Below are positions 1 to 7,136 of a DNA stretch of 11,956 nt, one piece after another. The position numbers and the translations under genes were made by a program. This DNA is from Candidatus Mediterraneibacter gallistercoris (lineage in GTDB: Bacteria > Bacillota_A > Clostridia > Lachnospirales > Lachnospiraceae), in NCBI GenBank assembly GCA_019119745.1, contig DWWI01000065.1:1-11956 (forward strand). The letters are read 5' to 3'. Below the pieces are notes generated by a model, which made no database searches, had not been told where the DNA came from, and worked only from the letters and a program-made list of their open reading frames with translations. The number at the start of each line of letters is the position of its first letter. Within the stretch, counting starts at the first letter, position 1.

Positions 1-1
1 G

Positions 2-667
2 ATCGAAGCTCTGATCGAGGGAAAGACGATCACAAAGCCAATCCACGAGGACATCACCTACGACGACGTGGATTCCACCCAGGACAATCTCTGGAACTTC
101 CTGTTCTTTACCGGCTATCTGAAAAAGATCAGCGAACATCAGGACGGCGAGGATATTCTGGTAGAGATGGCGATCCCCAACAGTGAGGTCCGCTATATCT
201 ACAAAAATATGGTGCTGCGGTGGTTTGAGGAAAAGACCAAGACAAAAGAACTCTCGCCCCTTTATGAAAGTCTCCTGAACGGAGACCGGGAGAAAATGGC
301 TGAAATCCTCTCGGAAAACCTGATGGAGACGATCAGCTTCTATGATTATCAGGAGAGTTACTATCATGGATTCCTTACGGGAATGCTGAAAAATATCGGG
401 AACTACATCGTCCAGTCCAATCGGGAGTCGGGGAACGGCAGACCGGACATCCTGCTGAAATATCCCAGTGTGCGTGGAAAAGCAGTGATCATTGAGATTA
501 AGGTATCGAAGACTTATCAGGGACTGGAAGAGAAATGTGATGAGGCGCTGAAGCAGATCGAAGAGCGGCATTATGAAGAAATGCTTCGTCAGGAAGGGTA
601 TCGGGATATCCTGAAGTACGGGGTGGCGTTTTACCGGAAGGAGTGTATGGTAAAAAGTCCGGAATAA
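2..667 (+). CDS. AAA-ATPase-like / PD-(D/E)XK nuclease superfamily protein, C-terminal part (5' end outside window)
   Basis: The open frame runs in from the left edge. The GTG at 68 is internal, because codons 2-67 continue the conserved family stretch (LIEGK, then ITYDD, then DNLWNFLFFTGYLKK). About 221 residues are visible. The C-terminal part contains GRPDILL followed by IIEIKVS, which fits the Asp and Glu-x-Lys of a PD-(D/E)XK nuclease fold (PDDEXK_9/DUF1703 type). In this family the missing N-terminus is an AAA-ATPase-like domain. These proteins are multicopy in Lachnospiraceae and Bacteroidales; their cellular role is poorly known and is often guessed to be mobile-element or defence related. 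The gene ends with TAA at 665-667 and no canonical terminator follows directly. It is probably unrelated to the peptide locus. The family call is firm; the function is not. Confidence 0.85.
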   Translation: MEALIEGKTITKPIHEDITYDDVDSTQDNLWNFLFFTGYLKKISEHQDGEDILVEMAIPNSEVRYIYKNMVLRWFEEKTKTKELSPLYESLLNGDREKMAEILSENLMETISFYDYQESYYHGFLTGMLKNIGNYIVQSNRESGNGRPDILLKYPSVRGKAVIIEIKVSKTYQGLEEKCDEALKQIEERHYEEMLRQEGYRDILKYGVAFYRKECMVKSPE

Positions 668-698
668 CTTGAGCTGTCTTTCATATACATCACCCATC

Positions 699-770
699 TA
701 TGCGGAGCTGGCGATCCTGAACAGCGAGGTGCGTATAATACTCAGAAAAAAGGGCATATTAAGCTTATAG
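699..770 (+). pseudogene. Relic of a second AAA-ATPase-like/PD-(D/E)XK gene copy
   Basis: In the frame ending at the TAG at 768-770 the codons read YAELAILNSEVRIILRKKG. This matches VEMAIPNSEVRYIYKN encoded at about 164-211 in the gene just upstream. Only about 20 residues remain recognisable, without the rest of the domain, so this looks like a decayed duplicate. It may have been left by recombination between multicopy family members. The match is short, and the original extent of the relic is unknown. Confidence 0.55.
712..739 (+). promoter_or_regulatory. Possible promoter of the LuxR-type regulator gene
   Basis: A perfect -10 hexamer TATAAT lies at 734-739. No good -35 hexamer is present at 16-18 nt; the best candidate is around 712-717 and is poor. 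If active, it would give a 5' UTR of about 90 nt carrying the 772-815 hairpin before the regulator. The assignment rests on the -10 box only. Confidence 0.3.
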
Positions 771-771
771 A

Positions 772-815
772 AGGAAAGCGGGCCGGATGAGACGGATCAT
801 CCGGCCCGCTTTCCT
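772..815 (+). terminator. 19-bp perfect hairpin between the nuclease-family gene and the regulator
   Basis: The arms at 772-790 and 797-815 are exact reverse complements with a 6-nt loop (GACGGA). The stem is GC-rich around GCGGGCCGG. No T-tract follows on the + strand and none directly on the - strand, so it is not a textbook terminator. The element ends 5 nt before the ribosome binding site of the regulator (821-826). It could end upstream transcripts, act as an attenuator or control translation in the 5' UTR. The hairpin is certain; its role is open. Confidence 0.6.
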
Positions 816-834
816 GACAGAAGGGGCGAATGAA

Positions 835-3201
835 ATGCATCTGCGAGAGGTAAGGATCGACAAGACGGACGTTATAGAGGAGGCGCTGAAGGATCATCTG
901 GCGGTAGTTTTGAGCGGACTTCCGGGAACGGGAAGGAAGACGGCCGTTGTCACGCTTGTGGATAAGCATCCCGAGGTCAACGCGCTGTACTGTGACGCGG
1001 AGGAGATCGAGAACGCTTCTGCGCTTTCCAGACGGACGCCGGGAGGACCCAACTGGTATCTGGTGAGAAAGCCGGAGGAAAACAGGTATCCGGATTCCCC
1101 GGACGGCTTCCGGCGTTTTACACAGAAGATGCCGAGGGAGGATCGGATCATCTGTGCTGTGGACGGGAGGATCCCGGACGTATTCCTTGAGTTTGTGTGG
1201 AGTGGGATCATGGCGGTGATCCTGCCGGAATCTCTGCAGTTTACCGAGGAAGAGACGTGCCGTTATCTCAGAACCTGCGGCAGCAGGCTCAAAGGCAGGG
1301 AAGTGTACCATATGACAGGTGGCTGGCCGGGATGTGTGGCGATGCTGGTGCGGCTGTCCGCCCAGCTTGATGACAGGTGGACGGTATGGGAACTGTGCAG
1401 TCGTTATGAGATCCGGCAGTATATCGGGACGCAGATACTGTCCGCGCTGCCCGCAGAAGAAGTGGCGCTGTTGAAAGAACGAGCGCCTTTCCCTCGGCTG
1501 GAGGAGGAACTGGAGATGCTGCTGTGGAACGACAGCCACAGAGACGAGGAGGACAGACTGTGCGCCAGAGGCGCGATGGTATTTGTACCGGAGAAGAAAT
1601 GCTGGTATGTACATCCTGCCCTGCGGATTGCCATTGATGACCGCGCGCCGGAAGATCTATGCCGCAGGGCGGTGGAATGGTACGAGACAAAGGGCTATAT
1701 TCAGGACGCCCTTACCTGCAGCAGACAGTCGGGAAACCGTATGTTGTACCGTGACTGCCTGCTGCGGAATTATGATAAAGTTTCTTTTCTTAATTATGAG
1801 AAAGTCTGGAGCGAAGACGACCTGCAGGTTCCCGGATTCCTCTATCTGGAGTGGATGGAGAACTTCCTGCGGCAGAATCAGGGCAGGCTCAGAATGCTCA
1901 GGATATATGCTGAACCGCTGCGGAAAGAGGCCCAGGCAGGAAGGCAGAAAGAAATCAGGGAAATCCTTCTCAATATGGCGTATGCGGATCCGGATATTTC
2001 GACAGAAGAGTGGATGGAGATGCTCGAAAAATATACCGGGGACGGGCAGAAGATACGGCTTTATCATATTCTGGGGGAATCGGTCTCGTTCCTGTCCGGC
2101 CTGCGTGATCTGTCTGCGCTGTTTGCCTGCGGGGGCGAGAAGGAAGAACATTACCGGCGGCTCTGGACGGCCCGGCTTGTGCCGGAGAATCAGATGGCAT
2201 ACCGGCTGGCGCGGTTGGAGTACAGCATTGTGACAGATACGCTTCCGGGGTGGAATAAGCTCCGCTCGGAAGCGTTACTTCCATATGAAGAGGACGCTCC
2301 GTGGCAGATGCGTCTCGGCAGTATGTACATTGCGTGGCTCCTCCTTGATGACAGCGACATGCGCGGTCCGGCGCAGAGATATATCGACGGACTGGTCTGT
2401 ACGCTCAGAGCGGAGGAGGTCCCTGCCTGCCGGTGGAATGCCCGGGCTCTCTATTATCTTGCCAGAGCCAAATGCAGCGAAAAAGAAAAGCTCATGGAAT
2501 GGCTCAGGGATACCGGCGGGGATATCGGATATGATACAGGGAGAACGAGATTTCACATTGCCGCGGAAGTAAAGATCAGTCTTTATCTGGGAAATTACGG
2601 AAGAGCGGAAGAGCTTCTGCCGGAGCTGATTGATTATTTCAGAAACGGAAACAGCCGGAGGTGGCTGGCGGAGAGCCTTTTTCAGCAGGCGCTTGTGGAG
2701 CAGGAAAAGGGAATGAGCGGACAGGCTCTTCAATTGGCTGCGGAATCTGTTCAGGTGGCGGCGCCTTACCGGTATGTCAGGATCTATACCGGTTACGGGC
2801 TTGGCGGTGCAAAACTGCTGGAGCAGTATGTCGCCCTGAACGGCTCGACGGAGTCAGTACAGAGCCGCAGATATAATGAAAAAGAAGAGGAAATAAGTGT
2901 TTTCGAGATGAGTGGGGAGCAGTGGATCAGATATCTTGCCAGGGAGGCGTCAGGACGCAGCGCGTACAGTCCGGTTCCCGCAGACGAAAGCGCAGGAATC
3001 CGACGCGCCGAACGCCTCACTCCCACGGAGGTTCTGGTGCTGAAGTATCTGGAAAAGGGATACAGCAATTCGCGTATCAGTGAAGAGATGAACATCAGGC
3101 TCTCAACCGTGAAGAGCCATACCTACAATATATACAGAAAACTGGAGGTGTCCAACCGAACTCAGGCGGTACAGCGGGCAAGAGACCTCGGACTGCTGTA
3201 G
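835..3201 (+). CDS. LuxR family transcriptional regulator, MalT/LAL-like with N-terminal P-loop ATPase
   Basis: The product has 788 residues. A Walker A motif GLPGTGRKT lies at residues 28-36, near the N-terminus as in MalT-like STAND ATPases. A long middle region, probably helical-repeat and TPR-like, follows. The last 61 residues form a LuxR-type helix-turn-helix: LTPTEVLVLKYLEKGYSN, then STVKSH in the recognition helix, ending in AVQRARDLGLL. I chose the ATG at 835 because AAGGGG at 821-826 is well placed. The frame stays open to an ATG at 787, but that start would lie inside the 772-815 hairpin and has no ribosome binding site. LAL regulators typically bind an inducer and nucleotide and then activate promoters. 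The position next to a RiPP locus suggests pathway control (inference). Its terminator indicates a separate transcript. Confidence 0.9.
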   Translation: MHLREVRIDKTDVIEEALKDHLAVVLSGLPGTGRKTAVVTLVDKHPEVNALYCDAEEIENASALSRRTPGGPNWYLVRKPEENRYPDSPDGFRRFTQKMPREDRIICAVDGRIPDVFLEFVWSGIMAVILPESLQFTEEETCRYLRTCGSRLKGREVYHMTGGWPGCVAMLVRLSAQLDDRWTVWELCSRYEIRQYIGTQILSALPAEEVALLKERAPFPRLEEELEMLLWNDSHRDEEDRLCARGAMVFVPEKKCWYVHPALRIAIDDRAPEDLCRRAVEWYETKGYIQDALTCSRQSGNRMLYRDCLLRNYDKVSFLNYEKVWSEDDLQVPGFLYLEWMENFLRQNQGRLRMLRIYAEPLRKEAQAGRQKEIREILLNMAYADPDISTEEWMEMLEKYTGDGQKIRLYHILGESVSFLSGLRDLSALFACGGEKEEHYRRLWTARLVPENQMAYRLARLEYSIVTDTLPGWNKLRSEALLPYEEDAPWQMRLGSMYIAWLLLDDSDMRGPAQRYIDGLVCTLRAEEVPACRWNARALYYLARAKCSEKEKLMEWLRDTGGDIGYDTGRTRFHIAAEVKISLYLGNYGRAEELLPELIDYFRNGNSRRWLAESLFQQALVEQEKGMSGQALQLAAESVQVAAPYRYVRIYTGYGLGGAKLLEQYVALNGSTESVQSRRYNEKEEEISVFEMSGEQWIRYLAREASGRSAYSPVPADESAGIRRAERLTPTEVLVLKYLEKGYSNSRISEEMNIRLSTVKSHTYNIYRKLEVSNRTQAVQRARDLGLL

Positions 3202-3206
3202 AAGAG

Positions 3207-3246
3207 CGGATTTCTCATACCATGGTATGATGAGATCCGTTTTTTT
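3207..3246 (+). terminator. Rho-independent terminator after the LuxR regulator
   Basis: An imperfect hairpin lies directly after the TAG stop. CGGAT at 3207-3211 pairs with ATCCG at 3235-3239, and CATACCA pairs with TGGTATG in the centre. It is followed by seven T residues at 3240-3246. This separates the regulator from the biosynthetic genes. Confidence 0.85.
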
Positions 3247-3441
3247 GCGTGCTAAGATAAAAATACTTCGAAGAACGGCGGCTTTAAAAAAGAAAGAACA
3301 GATACCGCAGGAAATTTTTGGCATAAAACACTGGAAATAAATACCAATACTAGTATAAAATACCATTGAGGGCAGCAATGCTCGAACTCATGCATGAAAA
3401 ATATTACCGGAAAAAGATTTTTGAAGTAAAGAAGGGTACAT

Positions 3442-4695
3442 ATGAAATTGAATGCGATAAGTGAGAAGATGCTGGAGGCGCTGCGCTGCTTCCTGAATGG
3501 TGAGAAAGTAATGTGGGAGGATGGTCTTAGTGCAGAAGACTGGGCGGAACTGTTCCGGCTCTGTCAGCATCATCAGATCCTTCCTATGATATATGACACG
3601 GTATATGCCTGCCCGGCATTTGCATCGTGCCCGCCTGATCTGGTACAGATGATCAAAGGGCAGGTAATACGGCAGGTCATGACCCAGAGCAGGAAGACGG
3701 AAGAGTTCCTGCAGCTTTACGGAAAACTGACGGAGCAGGGACTTACGCCTGTGGTAGTAAAAGGCATTATCTGCCGAAGCCTGTACCGCGAACCGGATTA
3801 CCGGTGCTCCGGGGATGAGGATGTATTGATTCCGGCAGAACAGTTTCATAAGTGCGCAGATGTATTCGCGCAGAATCAGATGGATATACTGGAACCCGAT
3901 ATGAATCCGGATGAAGAGGGGGAAGTGCCCTACTATCATGTGGGCGGTATGTTACATATAGAGCTTCATAAAGAACTGTTCTCCTCCGAGTCAGAGGCGT
4001 ACGGCGGGCTGAACCGGCTGTTTGACGACGTGTTCGACCGGAAGATACAGGCAGAGGTAAACGGAGTGAAGGTGTATACCATGTGCCACACGGATCATCT
4101 GCTCTATCTGATCCTTCATGCGTTCAAACATTTCCTGCACAGCGGCTTCGGCATCCGTCAGGTGTGCGATATCATGATTTATGCAGAAGCATACGGGGCG
4201 GAGATTGACTGGGATTACCTGCTGGAAAAATGCAGAGGAATCCATGCGGATGTGTTTGCGGCGACTCTGTTTGACATCGGTAAGAAAGAGTTGAACTTCG
4301 ATCCGGAGAAAGCCTGCTATCCTCAGAACTGGGCAGAGATCGAGGCGGACGGCGGCGATATGCTGGAAGACCTGATCGACGGCGGCGTATTCGGGGATTC
4401 CAGTATGAGCAGAAAGCACAGCAGCAACATCACACTTCAGGCTGTGAGCGAGGACAAGAAAGGGAAGAAAGCGGGCGCGTCCCTGATCCGGTCGCTCTTT
4501 CCCGACAGAGCATATATGGAGAGGACTTATACATATCTGAAGAAATATCCGTTCCTCCTTCCGGCTGCATGGGCGTCCAGAATCAGAAAATATCTGAAAG
4601 AATCAAAGAACATGCAGGAAAATGATGCTATGGCAAGTATTGAGATCGGGAACCACAGGGTGGATCTGATGAAGAAGTATAAGATCATACAGTAA
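3442..4695 (+). CDS. Nucleotidyltransferase family protein (NTP_transf_5-like)
   Basis: The product has 417 residues. The family core is visible at about residues 104-131: VVVKGIICRSLY, then YRCSGDEDVLIP. The lysine-glycine of the KG motif is at 107-108 and the acidic pair is at Asp125 and Asp127, matching the usual pattern of KG, then LY, then R-x-x-x-D-x-D. A histidine-containing HIELHKELF segment at about 172-180 corresponds to the conserved downstream motif. Family members recur in lasso-peptide and other RiPP clusters, where transfer of a nucleotidyl group is suspected but often unproven. The ribosome binding site AAGAAGGG (3428-3435) fits the ATG at 3442. The preceding 195-nt gap contains only AT-rich sequence; a TATAAA at about 3355 is a weak promoter candidate. 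Membership in the peptide pathway is inferred from position and strand. Confidence 0.85.
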   Translation: MKLNAISEKMLEALRCFLNGEKVMWEDGLSAEDWAELFRLCQHHQILPMIYDTVYACPAFASCPPDLVQMIKGQVIRQVMTQSRKTEEFLQLYGKLTEQGLTPVVVKGIICRSLYREPDYRCSGDEDVLIPAEQFHKCADVFAQNQMDILEPDMNPDEEGEVPYYHVGGMLHIELHKELFSSESEAYGGLNRLFDDVFDRKIQAEVNGVKVYTMCHTDHLLYLILHAFKHFLHSGFGIRQVCDIMIYAEAYGAEIDWDYLLEKCRGIHADVFAATLFDIGKKELNFDPEKACYPQNWAEIEADGGDMLEDLIDGGVFGDSSMSRKHSSNITLQAVSEDKKGKKAGASLIRSLFPDRAYMERTYTYLKKYPFLLPAAWASRIRKYLKESKNMQENDAMASIEIGNHRVDLMKKYKIIQ

Positions 4696-4718
4696 AGGTT
4701 CCGATTAAAATCGGGAAA

Positions 4719-4813
4719 AGAATAAGTGGTATGGTTGATTTGCTCACGGCAGTGTAATTGTATGTATATTATCTGAAAATGTGAAAATTGAGTTAAATAT
4801 ACCACTTTATTCT
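4719..4813. repeat. Long-spaced inverted repeat upstream of precursor A
   Basis: AGAATAAGTGGTAT at 4719-4732 is matched in reverse complement by ATACCACTTTATTCT at 4799-4813 with a single extra base. The 66-nt spacer is AT-rich. The right arm overlaps the upstream promoter element and touches the -35 box at 4813-4818, so it could be a paired operator. The alternative is a long stem at the end of the nucleotidyltransferase transcript. This is the main structure in the gene-free stretch 4696-5005, apart from the promoter. Confidence 0.6.
4773..4785 (+). repeat. Direct repeat copy 1, upstream of the precursor A promoter
   Basis: The 13-mer CTGAAAATGTGAA occurs here and again at 6925-6937, upstream of the precursor B promoter. 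In both places it is followed by GTTAAATAT (4792-4800 and 6968-6976) and then the -35 box. The gap from the 13-mer to GTTAAATAT differs, at 6 and 30 nt. Confidence 0.55.
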
Positions 4814-4842
4814 TGACTTTTTGTAAAAATAAGATGTATTAT
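4792..4842 (+). promoter_or_regulatory. Promoter of precursor A with upstream GTTAAATAT element
   Basis: TTGACT at 4813-4818 and TATTAT at 4837-4842 are separated by 18 nt, a good sigma-A promoter. GTTAAATAT at 4792-4800 ends 12 nt before the -35 box, exactly as at the precursor B promoter. The resulting 5' UTR would be about 155 nt. The rest of this UTR (4849-5005) holds no gene I can support. A second, weaker start could lie near TATAGGAATA at 4931-4940, a 10-mer that also occurs at 7004-7013. Confidence 0.75.
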
Positions 4843-5005
4843 TACAGAATAAAAATGTTTGTAATGCCTTATGATCCCCGTGCATAAGCGGATGTTGTTA
4901 TTGATATTTTTACTTGCATAACATTTAGCTTATAGGAATAAACGATGTACACGCTTTGTCAGAGAGTCATTTAAGAAGGCAGATGGAATGGAGGTATATT
5001 GTATT

Positions 5006-5425
5006 ATGAAGAAAAGATGGGGAACACCAAAAGCAATTGTAGAAGAATTTGAGCCAAACGAGTATGTAGCGGTGTGTTGGGGCGTGCAATGTGATGTTGA
5101 TTGGGCGAATCGATATGAATGGCTGCAAGGAGATTACAATGAAGGAGTAACCCACGCATGGGATCACTGTGGCACTTCGTCAAATCAGGTGATTCGTATA
5201 GATAAAGATGGTAATCCGACAGAAATGGTTGAAACAGGAACAGATGGTTTAGGAGATTTAAGTTGTATCATTTACTGGAATGATAATTATACAAAGCGAA
5301 GAGATGTTAAAACGGTGGGAATAGGAGATACTATTTATTGGACTACAAGCGCCGCCGACGGCAGAACATGGAATCATAAGGGGACAGTCTTCGGAACAGC
5401 TGAAGGCCATCCGAATCGTTCCTGA
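5006..5425 (+). CDS. Putative RiPP precursor peptide A
   Basis: The product has 139 residues. I do not recognise a named family. The first 24 residues align without gaps to those of the protein encoded at 7137. The shared positions are Met1, Lys3, Thr7-Pro8, Glu13, Phe15, Asn18, Tyr20, Ala22 and Cys24, with conservative Trp/Tyr at 5 and Val/Ile at 21. Beyond Cys24 the two diverge completely, which suggests leader plus core. The C-terminal part is rich in Trp (33, 39, 52, 91, 112, 122), Gly, Asp and Asn, with Cys at 24, 29, 55 and 87. There is no signal peptide, membrane segment or double-glycine site. The frame is open back to an ATG at 4988, but GGAGG at 4990-4994 and the leader alignment choose 5006. 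The gene is more AT-rich than its flanks. The precursor role is inferred from context; it is long for a RiPP precursor. Confidence 0.75.
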   Translation: MKKRWGTPKAIVEEFEPNEYVAVCWGVQCDVDWANRYEWLQGDYNEGVTHAWDHCGTSSNQVIRIDKDGNPTEMVETGTDGLGDLSCIIYWNDNYTKRRDVKTVGIGDTIYWTTSAADGRTWNHKGTVFGTAEGHPNRS

Positions 5426-5470
5426 TCAGAAGCGATACATATTAATGATATAACAGGTTAAGACAATCAG

Positions 5471-5501
5471 AGAGAATCGGAGCGATCCGGTTCTCTTTTT
5501 T
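5471..5501 (+). terminator. Terminator or attenuator between precursor A and its radical SAM gene
   Basis: An 11-bp stem (5471-5481 with 5486-5496, including one G-U pair) closes a GCGA loop and is followed by a T run at 5496-5501. The ribosome binding site of the next gene begins right after it. Partial read-through would give much precursor and little enzyme, a common arrangement in RiPP operons. Confidence 0.8.
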
Positions 5502-5517
5502 AAAGGAGCAGCCGTAT

Positions 5518-6630
5518 ATGGAAACTATGGCAATGGAAAGCAATACGATGGAGAAGATGATGCTGCGCCGCGCCTCATCTGCGCAGCGGCCGGTCAATGG
5601 CAGTCTGGAGCTTCTGCCCCTCTGCAACATGAACTGTGATATGTGTTATGTACGTTTAAGTCATGCGGAGACAGAGAAGAAAGGCGGACTCCATACAGCA
5701 GATGAATGGATTAATCTCGGGTGGGAGATGCAGAAGGCGGGCGTCCTTTTTCTCCTTCTGACCGGTGGCGAGCCATTGCTGTTCCCGGATTTTAAGAGAC
5801 TGTATTTAGAACTGAAGCAGATGGGAATGGTGCTGACAATCAATACCAACGGGACACTTCTTGATGAAGAGTGGGCGGATTTTTTTGCTGAGAATAGACC
5901 GAGGCGTATTAATATTACGCTTTACGGTGCAGATGATAAGGCCTATGAGACGCTCTGCCATTACCCCGGAGGATTTGAAAAGACACTTCGGGGAATCCGA
6001 CTGTTGAAAGATCGGGATGTAGATGTGAAGATTAACGGAAGCGTTACAAAGAGCAACTATAAAGATATGCAGAAGATTTATACTTTTGGGAGGGAATTAG
6101 GGGTTCCCGTTCATATGGATACCTATATGCTTCCGGGGATACATGAGAGAGGACTTCCTTTTGAGCAGCAGGCAAGGCTTCTGCCGGAAGAGGCGGCGAC
6201 AGCAGAAATGGAAGCAATTAAAGCCGAGATGGATCCGGAAGTATTTCCGATATATGTCCGGCAGAAAATTGCACAGACAGAAAATAACGCTGTGGACAAT
6301 CCGAAGGGAATTGCCTGTCTGGCAGGAAATTGTTCATTTACAGTAAACTGGCAGGGGCAGATGCGTCCCTGTGTGACTTTGGAAGAGCCCTCTGTCTCTG
6401 TATTTGAGATTGGATTTGAGGCTGCATGGGAAAAGGTGTCAAAAGAGTCGAAGGTATTTCGAATTAATGAGAAATGTGTAAAATGCCGTCTGCGTCCGGT
6501 CTGCAAGACCTGTGTTGCAAGTGCGTGGCTGGAGACAGGCGCCTATGACGGTTTGCCGGAGTACCTGTGCAGGTATGCAGAAGAGTATCAGAGGCTTTTA
6601 TATGAGGAGGAAGAGCATGAAGACAAATAA
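5518..6630 (+). CDS. Radical SAM/SPASM peptide maturase A
   Basis: The product has 370 residues. The radical SAM cluster motif CNMNCDMC has Cys36, Cys40 and Cys43, and LLTGGEP follows as the GGE SAM-binding motif. The C-terminal third is a SPASM-type auxiliary-cluster domain with Cys at about 267, 272, 285, 320, 323, 329, 332 and 351, including KCVKCRLRPVCKTC. Such enzymes bind extra [4Fe-4S] clusters and make radical-based crosslinks or other changes in peptides; the specific reaction here cannot be read. It is clearly homologous to the enzyme at 9318-10436 over its whole length. The start at 5518 has AAAGGAG at 5502-5508. The stop overlaps the following PqqD gene by 14 nt, indicating translational coupling. 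The likely substrate is precursor A, immediately upstream. Confidence 0.92.
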   Translation: METMAMESNTMEKMMLRRASSAQRPVNGSLELLPLCNMNCDMCYVRLSHAETEKKGGLHTADEWINLGWEMQKAGVLFLLLTGGEPLLFPDFKRLYLELKQMGMVLTINTNGTLLDEEWADFFAENRPRRINITLYGADDKAYETLCHYPGGFEKTLRGIRLLKDRDVDVKINGSVTKSNYKDMQKIYTFGRELGVPVHMDTYMLPGIHERGLPFEQQARLLPEEAATAEMEAIKAEMDPEVFPIYVRQKIAQTENNAVDNPKGIACLAGNCSFTVNWQGQMRPCVTLEEPSVSVFEIGFEAAWEKVSKESKVFRINEKCVKCRLRPVCKTCVASAWLETGAYDGLPEYLCRYAEEYQRLLYEEEEHEDK

Positions 6631-6928
6631 GGAATATATGCTGCGTGAAATTGCAGGAGAAACGGTGCTGGTTCCTACGGGATCGGCATCCCAGAAGTTG
6701 AATGGCATGATCCAGCTTACTGAATCGGCTGCATATATATGGAAACAGGTGGATACTGCTGCTGACTTGGAAGAAATCGTCGCGAGAGTTCAGGACGAGT
6801 ATGAGGTGGATGAGGATACAGCAAGGCGTGATATTTATGGTTTTCTGCGAGAACTGTATGTTAGGGGGATTGTGCAGGACATACCGGAACTGGAGCTGGA
6901 AATGAGCGGTGAACAACAAGAAAACTGA
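6617..6928 (+). CDS. PqqD-like peptide-recognition protein A
   Basis: The product has 103 residues. It matches the small PqqD fold (RiPP recognition element): REIAGETVLVPTGSA near the N-terminus, then LTESAAYIWKQV, and a winged-helix-like acidic C-terminal half. PqqD-type proteins bind the precursor leader and present it to the radical SAM partner. The ATG at 6617 is chosen because AGGAGG lies at 6605-6610 and because the alignment with the second PqqD begins here; the frame upstream is open to 6512 only inside the radical SAM gene. The gene overlaps its enzyme by 14 nt, the same overlap as in cassette B. Compared with the 88-residue paralogue it carries extra Glu-rich residues at the C-terminus. 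Confidence 0.88.
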   Translation: MKTNKEYMLREIAGETVLVPTGSASQKLNGMIQLTESAAYIWKQVDTAADLEEIVARVQDEYEVDEDTARRDIYGFLRELYVRGIVQDIPELELEMSGEQQEN

Positions 6929-6937
6929 AAATGTGAA
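6925..6937 (+). repeat. Direct repeat copy 2, upstream of the precursor B promoter
   Basis: This is the second copy of the 13-mer CTGAAAATGTGAA (first at 4773-4785). Here it overlaps the TGA stop of PqqD A (6926-6928). Its recurrence upstream of both precursor promoters suggests a duplicated control region or a binding site. Confidence 0.5.
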
Positions 6938-6967
6938 CTTTTTCCAAAAAAAGTATGTTTTTCCATT

Positions 6968-7017
6968 GTTAAATATGTGAATAAGCTATTGACAATATAC
7001 TGCTATAGGAATAGAAT
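6968..7017 (+). promoter_or_regulatory. Promoter of precursor B with upstream GTTAAATAT element
   Basis: A consensus -35 TTGACA at 6989-6994 and TAGAAT at 7012-7017 are 17 nt apart. GTTAAATAT at 6968-6976 ends 12 nt before the -35 box, the same spacing as in the precursor A promoter. This starts a second transcription unit for precursor B and the genes after it. The 5' UTR is about 110 nt. Confidence 0.8.
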
Positions 7018-7052
7018 GTCTTTGTGAAAATAGAGTGGAAAATAGTGAACCG

Positions 7053-7127
7053 ATGCCAAAGCACTTATCAGTTGGACTGGAAATGACGACTAAGGGGAGA
7101 GCTGTTTTACCAAATAATAAAAAGTGA
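7053..7127 (+). CDS. Possible 24-codon leader ORF before precursor B (tentative)
   Basis: An ATG at 7053 opens a 24-codon frame (MPKHLSVGLEMTTKG, then RAVLPNNKK) that stops with TGA at 7125-7127, inside the GTGAGGG ribosome binding site of precursor B. The arrangement would suit translational coupling. However, no convincing ribosome binding site precedes it and nothing similar lies before precursor A. It may be chance. Confidence 0.2.
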   Translation: MPKHLSVGLEMTTKGRAVLPNNKK

Positions 7128-7136
7128 GGGATATCT

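Noticed and set aside
787..834. Earlier ATG start for the regulator
   Set aside because: This start sits inside the 19-bp hairpin and lacks a ribosome binding site, whereas the ATG at 835 has AAGGGG at the right distance.
742..1614. Long open frame on the - strand (about 290 codons)
   Set aside because: It lies opposite the LuxR regulator gene, whose + strand frame has clear P-loop and helix-turn-helix motifs. The - strand translation is low in complexity, has no recognisable domain and its start region has no ribosome binding site. It is a shadow of GC-rich coding sequence.
4871..4921. Short ORF (16 codons) in the precursor A 5' UTR
   Set aside because: It has no ribosome binding site, no similarity to the short ORF before precursor B and no link to the downstream start.
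4988..5005. Six-codon N-terminal extension of precursor A
   Set aside because: GGAGG at 4990-4994 falls inside it, and the gap-free alignment with precursor B starts at the Met encoded at 5006.
6512..6616. N-terminal extension of PqqD A
   Set aside because: The codons overlap the SPASM-coding end of the radical SAM gene. AGGAGG before 6617 and the alignment with the second PqqD define the start.
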